NCBI GenBank assembly: GCA_023159155.1
Contig: JAJNNX010000001.1
Location: forward strand, 2,294,001 to 2,358,000
Direction of reading: 5' to 3'
Source: Ustulina deusta
Taxonomy: Eukaryota > Ascomycota > Sordariomycetes > Xylariales > Xylariaceae
Length of the DNA stretch: 64,000 nt
Positions 25,567 to 33,879 of the stretch are shown piece after piece. The notes under the pieces were generated by a model that was not told the origin of the DNA, searched no databases, and saw only the letters and a list, made by a program, of their open reading frames with translations. Position numbers and translations under genes: made by a program. The first letter of the stretch is position 1. Each line of letters starts with the position of its first letter.

Positions 25567-27240
25567 ATTTTTATTATTTAAAAAATCTTGTTAAAAATTA
25601 CTAAAATAAGCATAGGTTATAATTTAGCTTTTAATACGAACTAAAAAAAAGCTTAGAAAATATACCTAAATATTAAGAAAAACTATATAAAAACATAAGC
25701 TTTTTTAAGTTAATTTTTATAAAACAAGCATTTCTAATTAAATTTGTACTTAAAACAATAATTAAACTATTAATACTTAATAATACAGTACTTAAAACAG
25801 TAATTAAATCAGCAATTCTTATTAAAACTATACCTAAGCTAGCAATTGTTAAAAAAATAGTTAATAAAAATATACCAGAAAATATACTACTAGTAAAAAC
25901 AACTAGACTACTTAAACTACTAGTTAAAGCAGCAATAAAAAAAGTATTAGCTACTTTAGTACAACGTAACAGCTGTTTAAAAAAAAAAAAATTTATATAA
26001 ATATAAATAATTAAAAAATAACTCTAGTTGTCTATATATATAAATAGTTAGTACTTATTAAAGTTAGCAAAAAGTTTTTCTGTGCCCGGCATTTTAATAG
26101 AGACCTATAGGGGGCTTAAACTAGTAACTTTAAATAGTGGCCTATGCCCTAGGTCAGGACAGGTCCATACTAGGTGGCCTATGCTCCTATAAGTAGGACC
26201 TCGCACATAGATATATTGGACCTTTTAATATTTTGCTACGCACCTATTCTTTCTTAATTTATCATTTTTATTTATATACCTATTAGTCTTTCTATTAGTA
26301 TAGTTATACTAGCTATAGCAAGTATAAGCCAAGTTATATAGAAAAATAGCGTATAAATATTTTAATATAATCTAAGTAGTTGTAATATATTATAATATTA
26401 AAATATATTATTAAATATTTTTAAATTTAAAAACAATTTTATTACTTAGCTAGAAATAGACTAAATTATTATTATATATATGCTTTACTGCTTATTTTAA
26501 ACGCTAACCTAGCTTTATTACTAAAAATATACTACTAAAATATTTATAAAATATTAATATATATATATATATATATTTATAAACTTTGTGATTAGTGAAA
26601 TTAAATATTGTATTGCTAATATATATAGGTATTCTTTAAGTATACTAGCAATAATATAGCTTTTTCTAGTATAAGCAACTCTATAGCTTATATATTCTAG
26701 TTTTATTGATTTAATATATATATTAAGTAGTAAGCCTAAGTAATATAGTAATAATAAATATCACTATAACTAAAAAAGCATATAAACTATAGTAACGCTT
26801 TAATATTAATAATATTTATTTATTAATATATATTAAAGCAAAGTAAACATACTAAAACAGTAGTTAGCAGTGGTTCAAAAAGCATATATAAATATAAGAG
26901 TATAGGTCTAGCTAGCCCGGAATAAAGAATTAAAATAGGTTTAGTCTTCTAAGTCTATAAATATTTTATTAGCTATACAAATTAGGTGTAATATAAAATA
27001 TTTATAAATAAAGTTAATTAATAGATTTTATATAATTAGAATGCTAGACTAATAAAGTTAGTAAATTAAAGAGTTAAGCTAAGTAATAAAGTTAATAAAA
27101 TAAAGTCTTAGTATTATATTTAGTTAGTATTAAAATAGAAAAGATAGGTAAAAAATTAAAGTTTTATAAAAAAAAGGTAATATATCTATATAAAATAAGT
27201 GGCTAGCTAACGTATTGCTAGTTAGATTAAAATTAAATTA
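25567..27240. other. AT-rich unclassified repeat debris
   Basis: AT-rich sequence right of copia D in which no known element was recognised. Around 25,740-25,960 a phrase like ACTTAAAACAGTAATTAAA recurs imperfectly several times. Around 26,080-26,240 there is a less AT-rich island containing GGCCTATGC twice. No gene is supported. Confidence 0.6.
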
Positions 27241-27574
27241 ATATGGTTTGTGCTACATATTAATGCAGGCCAAGCCATTAGCGCCGGTCAAGTTCTAATC
27301 GAGGAATGCGGTATAATCAGTTGGCTGGCCGTTTGCTCTCGCTTTAAAACGTAGGTAGGTACCTATCTTTCATACTATCTAGTACGTACTAATACCTATT
27401 TCAATTTTTTAAACGTTCTAAAACTGAGAGCGGTATACTTACTGTAAATCTACCGTTAAGCTTACCCCTACAATCCGCCAAGTATCTTTCGTTGAACCTG
27501 CATAGTGCTCGACATCTTTCCTTTTCCTCTTCTAAAACGAGAATTACCACGACCCGAGTCACCCATCATCTTCT
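27241..27574. other. Compartment boundary and upstream region of the phosphoesterase gene
   Basis: Base composition changes abruptly here from AT-rich to about balanced. A GTAGGTAGGTACCTA motif lies at about 27,350. The rest is the likely promoter and 5' leader of the metallophosphoesterase gene; no further element is recognised. Confidence 0.6.
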
Positions 27575-28510
27575 TTGGCTGACTGTTTACAAGCTATGTT
27601 TCGACAGAAGCCATCCGGGTTGGAAGCATTGCTCCACCGCCCACGTCCATCTGTCTTGCAACTCTTCTTACAAAACCCTTGTACCTTTCTATCTAGCAGG
27701 CTATATTCCCGGCGGCGCCTAGCTATCGCAGACACACCTCGAGATGATCTCGTGTCCGTGGTATGCATTTCAGACACGCACAATACCCGGTGCTCCATTC
27801 CGCGAGGCGACATTCTCATCCACGCCGGTGACCTTACCCAATCAGGCACCCTTGCAGAGCTCCAGGCTGCCATCACATGGTTGAGGCAACAGCCGCACCC
27901 TATCAAAATCGTCATTGCTGGCAATCACGATCTTATACTGGACGTTGACAAGGACGAACAAAGTGGCAATACCCCGGCCATACGTGAGCAGATCGACTGG
28001 GGAGACATCTTGTATCTCCAGGACGCCTCGGCAACTATCACGTGCCCAAATGGCCGCCGCCTCAACGTCTTCGGTAGCCCTCGGTCAAGACGTCACGGCA
28101 ACTGGGCATTTCAATACCCCAGGGAGGCAGATGTCTGGAAGGGCCTGGTGCCCGACAACACCGATATTCTTATTACTCACGGACCCCCACGCGCCCATCT
28201 AGATCTGACAACACTCGGTTGCAATTACCTGCTTCGAGAATTATGGCGCGTACATCCTTCCTTGCACGTCTTCGGTCATGTTCATGAGGGGTACGGGCAT
28301 GAATGGGCGCACTTCGACGAGCTTCAGTACGCCTACGAAAGAGCTATTTTGGATGGTGGTGGTATTTGGAATCTCTTCTGTGTGCTTGGTGCCGTCATCC
28401 GCACCCTGTTCCGTTTAACTCCAACCCTTGCTTGCCAGCTGGTGAACGCTAGTATAGTTGGAGGACTACGCGACGACGCCCGCCGTAGGCCTATTAGAAT
28501 CTACATCTAA
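27575..28510 (+). CDS. Calcineurin-like metallophosphoesterase (MPPED/UPF0046 type)
   Basis: A 311-residue intronless protein. All metal-binding blocks of the calcineurin-like phosphoesterase fold are present: CISDTHN (Asp67, His69), HAGDLT (Asp86), AGNHD (Asn117, His118), ITHGPP (His202) and FGHVHEG (His235, His237). Short blocks, small size and the C-terminal VGGLRDD segment fit the MPPED1/2-like group common in fungi. Its substrate is unknown: family members hydrolyse phosphodiesters in vitro, and the cellular role in fungi is not established. The N-terminal 60 residues are basic and hydrophobic, possibly a targeting region, but no clear signal peptide is visible. The ATG at 27575 is the first in this frame that gives the typical N-terminal extension. 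It lies only about 330 bp from the RIP-degraded block yet is intact. It converges with the next gene, with 92 bp between stops. Confidence 0.9.
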   Translation: MADCLQAMFRQKPSGLEALLHRPRPSVLQLFLQNPCTFLSSRLYSRRRLAIADTPRDDLVSVVCISDTHNTRCSIPRGDILIHAGDLTQSGTLAELQAAITWLRQQPHPIKIVIAGNHDLILDVDKDEQSGNTPAIREQIDWGDILYLQDASATITCPNGRRLNVFGSPRSRRHGNWAFQYPREADVWKGLVPDNTDILITHGPPRAHLDLTTLGCNYLLRELWRVHPSLHVFGHVHEGYGHEWAHFDELQYAYERAILDGGGIWNLFCVLGAVIRTLFRLTPTLACQLVNASIVGGLRDDARRRPIRIYI

Positions 28511-28602
28511 CGTGCTCCCTTCATATTCTCAGGTCATGGCCGTGCTGCCCATTTTTCTGTACCTGTCAATCCGTACATGCGAGCGGCTGATCCGACCTTA
28601 AG

Positions 28603-29193
28603 TTAAACAAAGAGGATATGGGGCTCCTCGCAGACAATATTCTTGGCCAGAAATTGTTCACTCCACGTCTCTCTCGCGGGCTCACCACCGTCCAGCCCCG
28701 GTAATATAAGCCTCTCGACCAATACTGGGACTTTAGTGGCCCATTCTGGCTCTGTCTCTAAGACAACAGGCCTCGAGCGCAGCTCATCTAGCTCCCTAGG
28801 GCCAATGATAGCTGGACTGCCTCGGGGCAATCCACGTTCTATCAATCTGTTGAAGGCTTTACAGAGATAGAACGGTAAGACGGATAGGATTGCGTAACGT
28901 TGGGGATCTGGGTCTTCCGGATCTAAGATTGCGGATACCGGCCATGACAGGCCTTGGTTAAAGAAGAATTCAATTTCAGTCCTCAACCCCATCGTGAAAC
29001 CGACCACGATATATTCGTACATGCGATAAAGGGATGCCGTGGGAGTCCGGCCACGAGTCAGAGCGATTGCCTCTTCGCGTTCTTTAAGGTGATCCAGTAG
29101 CCAGTGGACAGTCGGTGGTCGCTCCACCTGGGTTGAGAGGCTAGTGCGGAGCCAGTTCAGCAAGCGCTGATATGATGCGGATATTTGGAGCAT
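28603..29193 (-). CDS. Uncharacterised conserved-looking fungal protein
   Basis: A 196-residue open frame without introns. I do not recognise a family. The composition is protein-like and non-repetitive: a central segment YEYIVVGFTMGLRTEIEFFF, then AILDPEDPDPQRYAILSVLP, then a charged C-terminal half with ELDELRSRPVVLETEPEWA. There is no signal peptide and no confident membrane span. The ATG at 29193 is the first in frame. It is convergent with the phosphoesterase gene. G/C-rich third positions match neighbouring true genes and support a real coding region. An undetected upstream exon is possible. Confidence 0.6.
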   Translation of the reverse strand: MLQISASYQRLLNWLRTSLSTQVERPPTVHWLLDHLKEREEAIALTRGRTPTASLYRMYEYIVVGFTMGLRTEIEFFFNQGLSWPVSAILDPEDPDPQRYAILSVLPFYLCKAFNRLIERGLPRGSPAIIGPRELDELRSRPVVLETEPEWATKVPVLVERLILPGLDGGEPARETWSEQFLAKNIVCEEPHILFV

Positions 29194-29474
29194 GCCGTGC
29201 AGAATGTGGTGTTGCTTGATTCTGATGTTTAGATGGTGTAGATTAGACTTAGATTTGGTTCGCGTAAGAATTTAAGAGGTATACCGAACCAACGTTTGCC
29301 GGCCTTTTCACAGTGTTTGATACTGTATGCCAATTTCGATATTGGTCCTAACAGGGCCTTATTCAACATGATAAACACTGAGCTCGGCAGACATGATCCT
29401 GCTTAGTGGGGAGGCCCCTGTCAGTATATTGAGTCGTTGATTGGTTGGATATTTGACCCCACCGAAAAGGGTAT

Positions 29475-29576
29475 GCATGTTAGGAGCGGTTGCATGTTAA
29501 GAGCTGTTGTATGTTAGGAGCGGTTATATATTAAGAGCGGTTGCATGTTAGGAGCGGTTGCTTGTTAGAAGCGGTT
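29475..29576 (+). repeat. 17-bp minisatellite, six units
   Basis: Six head-to-tail units of 17 bp, consensus GCATGTTAGGAGCGGTT. Variants among units are mainly C/T and G/A changes (for example ATATATTAAGAGCGGTT), plus one A-to-T. No coding frame is associated with it. Confidence 0.9.
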
Positions 29577-29776
29577 GCCCCTGTTCTGTATGGGACCTGA
29601 ATGCCATCAATGATTAGACTGAAAACCAACAGGAAGCAGACCATACAGCATGACCCGCCTCTATGACAAAGAATCGTCGCCTCAACGAGAAGGACTGATA
29701 TCACGGCCGACTGACCTCGGCGTCGCGATCGAATCTGCCAAAGTGGCAACCTGGTAACTGAATCTTCGCGCATAAA

Positions 29777-30148
29777 TTAGCTAGGTATAACGAACCCAGA
29801 GTACCTTCGTGGAGAGTATCTCGGTATCAGGTGTGTATGTCGGTTTACTAATCTCGGGACAGCAAGCACAGCGTTGCACAGCTCAGCATAACACAACGTA
29901 GCATCAGCGTATCGCGCGTAGGCATGAATGAGGGCCAGCTTCATGGGGTAATCGCTCGGCTGGCGAGGCATGGTCACAGGTCTGCATGGAAGATGGGACC
30001 AAGATCTCTCAATGACCACGTGCGGCTCATCAGTCACGAATCTAATGAGCCGAAGCCCGCGCGAAGCCTCGTCCCCAAAAAACTGTGAATGACCTGCAGC
30101 CAACATGTCTGAAAATCTGCTCTCAGTATATACTAGATACACGCTCAA
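29777..30148 (-). CDS. Doubtful hypothetical protein
   Basis: A 123-codon open frame with moderately protein-like composition (segment RLIRFVTDEPHVVIERSW). No family is recognised. It overlaps the upstream region of the plus-strand nucleotidyltransferase-like gene and may be chance, a remnant or one exon of an unseen gene. It is listed only because the segment is not low-complexity. Confidence 0.2.
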   Translation of the reverse strand: MSVYLVYTESRFSDMLAAGHSQFFGDEASRGLRLIRFVTDEPHVVIERSWSHLPCRPVTMPRQPSDYPMKLALIHAYARYADATLCYAELCNAVLAVPRLVNRHTHLIPRYSPRRYSGFVIPS

Positions 30149-30327
30149 GGCCCGACTGTAGAGGATATAAGGAGTGCTCAGCTCACTTGACCTTCACTTC
30201 TCATGTTGGTTCTACTAAGGAAAACCTCATAATCTCTGTGATTACTTTTACTAAGCGTTCATCTTTTTGCATCTCTGACACTTTCCGGATAATCATATAC
30301 ACCAAGAGTCAGTTTAACAGTTCGATC

Positions 30328-31056
30328 ATGGGGCAGAGCTTCTCAGCATGGCAGCAACGTCGAAGTGCCAGTACACTACGAGAGCTCGCTCCAAGAAGAA
30401 CCCCTGGCCAGGAAGTCCCCATCCCGAACCTCACGCGCGACATCTTGCTCAAGGCTCTGTCCAATGTTGCATCCTTCATTACAAAGAAAGGAGGCGATGT
30501 AACCGTGGTTGCTGTCGGAGGGGCTGTTAACACCATCCACCTCCAATCACGCATGGTTACCCACGATGTTGATTTCTTCAATAGTCGCATGACTGCCCAC
30601 GAGATTGCCTTGCTTGTCGATGGTGCCAAGGCCACAGCTAAGCGGACAACGGGCCTAGAGGGAGACTGGTTCAACAACCGTACAATCCTGTTCATGCCCC
30701 GTGCCCAGGCAGCCTCTCTTACGGACCAAGCCTTTGCTTAAGACGAAGTCATCTTCCATGAGCGTGGGCTAAAGATCCTTGCAGCTCCGTGGAACTATGC
30801 ATTCTGCTGCAAGGTTGATCGAATCTCGGGGGGCGGTATCCATGGCGCGCGAGAATACGACCTCGATGACGCCTGTCATTACCTACTTCAGTATCTTCGG
30901 AGCACAGAAACGGCGCAAATTAAGCAGCCGACAATATATACTTGGTTCTCGACATATCAGCTCAGGTGGAATGCACAAGTTGGGGGGACGCTCGACCGAG
31001 TCAATGTGAACTGTCGAAATAACTTCGACTTGGCTTACGATATCATTGTGGCTTAG
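30328..31056 (+). pseudogene. Nucleotidyltransferase-like gene broken by one nonsense codon
   Basis: Starting at ATG 30328, a frame encodes 137 residues to a TAA at 30739-30741. The same frame then continues without interruption for 104 more codons to TAG at 31054. Both halves look like one fungal protein: VTVVAVGGAVNTIHL and THDVDFF (GG plus Asp-x-Asp, the pattern of small nucleotidyltransferase folds), WFNNRTILFMP, then after the stop LKILAAPWNYAFCCKVDRI, GGG, AREYDLDDA. The stop follows Phe-Ala and precedes Asp-Glu. TAA arises from CAA by one C-to-T change in a CpA context, the preferred RIP context. The frame after the TAG also stays open to 31272, so the original protein may have been longer. 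The activity assignment is inference from motifs. A functional truncated product cannot be excluded. Confidence 0.75.
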
Positions 31057-32793
31057 TATGCTCAGGGCGAAAACGACATGACAGGCTATGGCACTGGCTC
31101 TCATCTACCTCGTCAAGGAAAACTTCATCCTCTGCCCATCATCACACGACTTATGTATATATGTTGCGCCTCCAACGTAACGCTCGACAGCGCTGGGCAG
31201 GGTTCTCCGCTGCAGCTACACCAACCAGTGTCCCTGATCCGCCGAAGCTGGCAATGCTCTGGGCTAGACTAGGCTGAGCGGTAAGTTCTGATACCCTACT
31301 GTCAGAACCATTACCTTGTCAACGCCAAGGAGGATCATCACTTCTGCCTTGTAGATATACTCTCGTTCAAACCCAACTTCAGACAGTTAGTTCTTCAATC
31401 CAATCCAGAATTCCACATTTTATATGCTTCTGCATAAGACCCAACAAACGGCTCGAGAAGAGCTAATGATCGGTGTGTGAGGAATCTGGACTACTCGTTG
31501 ACGATGGTGGAGGCCAATCAACATCTAGGGGTCCCTGCTGCCGAGAGATCCAAACACTGGACTCCCACGACCGAGAGCGCGTAGATAAAGAGAGACATAT
31601 CTGTTCCAAATGTGGGAAATAGCTACAGTAGTGTTATGTTGCCTTACGAATGATTTTACTCGGATTATAACGGCGACGAGGCTTTTTACGTACAATGATT
31701 AGTTCCGGACATCTGGTGTCCGTTTCCGACCACTCTAAAAATAGCACAATGGTCTATCGCTTGTGCGGAATTGGCTTTTAGAAGTCGACTTCGAAGACAT
31801 AGCAAACCGCAAGGCTGCTTAACGAGATACTTTCGTTAATTTCGTAATAATAACTAATTGCATTCGTGTCCTACCTCTGGCAAAGAACGAGGGCGCCACT
31901 CTGCACTGGACATTAGTTAGCGGGAAAAGGGAGATTTGGGGAGATGATGAAGTAGTTATGCTATTCTGGAAATCCTCGTATTGGGACAAGTAGATCCTCA
32001 TCTGGTACGTTATCTAGACCGGTACGGGTTTGGTCGACAGACTGGTACGATATGCGTACCGGCACGCGTTCAGACCACGAACTACGGAGTAGTACAACAT
32101 TCGAACCAGTATAGCTGTAAGCGCTGTATTAGTACGGTCTCGGACTAGCACGGGCTTAGAACAGAGGTACGAATAGGACCCCCGTACTAGTACAACGGTA
32201 CCAGTACGGAGTCCTGAGCTGTACTGGTCCAAGCGGCGTACTAGTACAGTTTAAGGGCTAGAACCGTTTAACAGCTAGAACCGTTTTAAGCTTTATTTCT
32301 TTCTGCATAAAATAATGCATAACGGCACAAGGGCAGTTGCACAGTCACGTGACTCAGAACAGGGTGAGCCGAGCCTGAGCAAAAACGGCGATTGCGCTAA
32401 GCCTAATCCATCACTCTCTTGGCAATTGGTAAAATGTACACTAGAACCTACGGTACCCAAGCTTCTGGATCTACGGTAGGTACCTAGAACGAAACGCGAT
32501 AAGCCAACAACCCCTGTACTGTAGGCATTACATGACCTTCACGCGCGTAGGAGACGGGTCTCACCCACACTCACCACCGTTCCACATCATCCTCACCAAC
32601 CACTATTATTCTAACTATATTGCGCCAACCACTATCCCTCTATCCTCTATTGTCAACCACGTTCTCTGTCTGCAGACCCGACGACCCATCATCTTCCATT
32701 TCAATCGCAGGCCTGCAAACTCCGCCCGCCTAGTTGCCGTTTGATATCTCCGTCCCTCATTTAAGCCGGCATTTCGGCCAAAGAACCGACGTC
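31057..32793. other. Intergenic region with degenerate palindromic repeats
   Basis: No convincing gene. The section 31,057-31,272 continues the broken upstream frame. A cluster of GTAC-centred repeats lies at about 32,005-32,250 (separate entry), followed by two copies of GCTAGAACCGTTT (32,258-32,285). A GGTAGGTACCTAG motif is at about 32,475. The last 200 bp are the probable promoter and leader of the RRM gene. Confidence 0.55.
32005..32250. repeat. Cluster of degenerate GTACYRGTAC palindromes
   Basis: About a dozen variants of the self-complementary core GTAC-T/C-A/G-GTAC (for example CGTACTAGTACA twice, ACCGGTACGG, ACTGGTACGA, ACGGTACCAGTACGG) occur at irregular 15-35 bp spacing. Individual copies differ mainly by transitions. 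No coding content. Origin unknown. Confidence 0.65.
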
Positions 32794-33879
32794 ATGTCGA
32801 AACAGAAACATGCAATCGCGTTTGAAAAGATCATCAATGATGGCCGAGAGCGCAGGCGCAACGAAGAACTTGCCGCGCGCATCTTTACGAAAGACAACCA
32901 GCGCCGAGCCAGCGCGCCCTTGAAACCCGGTGCCGGTGGTTCGCTCGCAAGCCGGGTCGGCGTCAAGAAGGTATACCCATTTGCTTTGTGTTCCATGGCC
33001 CGTCTTGGAGAGGGTGAGTGCTCACACATCTCGCACAGCGCGTATCCTCTGGCGCCCGCGTCCCGGCTGGCAATATCAATGGCGACTGGACACACGACCT
33101 TCATAATCCTACGCAAGACGGTCGACGGCCGAGGGCGCAGCAACCAGCACCCAATTCCCTCGCCGCTCGTGTCCATGCCCCCGGTACGACTCTTCCTAAA
33201 ACCAGACCTGGCGCACAGAATACACGCTCGAATCGTACGAATAAGCTAGCAAATGCCTTCACACGGGCTGCGGCATCGTCCAACAATGCCCAGCAGATGA
33301 ACGTTGTTGATTCGCATGACGGGCGCGGTATCACCATAAAGGGATTGGCCGGTCCATTCGCAGTACTAGCACAGAACTTTGCGCCGGGCACGACGGCCGC
33401 CGACATTGAGAGCGCCTTGACTCCCGTCGGGGGGCTTATCAGTAGTTGTCGGCTAGTTAAGACCTACCCGATCGTCATCGCGGAGATAGTCTTCGAGAGC
33501 AAAGAGGGCGCCGATCGGGTGATAGAGAGATTTGACAAGCAAACTGTGAGTCTCATTGCCCCTCCCCTATATGGTTCAATGAAGACGGGAACTGATAAAC
33601 GTGCTACATTTCTAGGCCGACGGCCGAACATTAAGTGTCTACGTGAAGCCTGGTGGCTACACAGCACCCCCTCGAGGTCCCCGTTCCCAGAACACCAACG
33701 AGACCCGGCTTGCTGGCAATAGTGTTCTTGTTGACGGGTCTATGGGTTTTATTGATCCTATGGACACGGAGGACGGAAATCAAGGTCTATACAGCGATAA
33801 CCTGGTCTCCGCGAACCAGACAAAGGGTAACAACAATACGGGATATCGCAGAGACCGTAACTTCCGGCAAGGACGATAA
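32794..33879 (+). CDS. Single-RRM RNA-binding protein
   Basis: Three exons: 32794-32970, 33039-33545 and 33616-33879, joined by GT-AG introns of 68 and 70 bp, both phase 0. The 315-residue product starts MSKQKHAIAFEK with a charged N-terminus (NDGRERRRNEELAARIF). A basic, Pro/Asn/Arg-rich linker follows, then one RNA recognition motif at about residues 156-242: GITIKGLAGPFAVLAQNF as the RNP2-like strand, TTAADIESAL as helix 1, VIAEIVFESKEGADRVIERF as RNP1 strand and helix 2, DGRTLSVYV as the last strand. The RNP1 aromatic positions are poorly conserved, so binding may be weak or involve protein partners. The tail is Asn/Arg-rich (GYRRDRNFRQGR). A nuclear mRNP role of the Yra1/ALY general type is plausible from the layout but not shown. 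The 5' leader lies within 32,530-32,793. Confidence 0.85.

Larger units (their letters stand above)
1..27240. other. AT-rich, RIP-degraded retrotransposon block
   Basis: This stretch is almost pure A/T, with very few CpA dinucleotides, many TpA dinucleotides and stop codons in every frame. It switches to ordinary composition near 27,240. Repeated elements inside it differ from each other mainly by C/T and G/A transitions, the pattern left by repeat-induced point mutation (RIP) in filamentous ascomycetes. No intact gene lies inside; the few open frames of 60-95 codons sit in element relics. It probably behaves as constitutive heterochromatin. Whether it is pericentromeric, subtelomeric or an isolated interstitial island cannot be decided, because its left edge is outside the window. 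Confidence 0.93.
29194..30327. other. Intergenic region with minisatellite
   Basis: Contains the 17-bp tandem repeat at 29475-29576 (separate entry) and a weak 123-codon minus-strand frame (29777-30148, separate entry). No other signal was seen. Part of 30,085-30,327 is the probable 5' leader of the broken nucleotidyltransferase-like gene. Confidence 0.5.
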
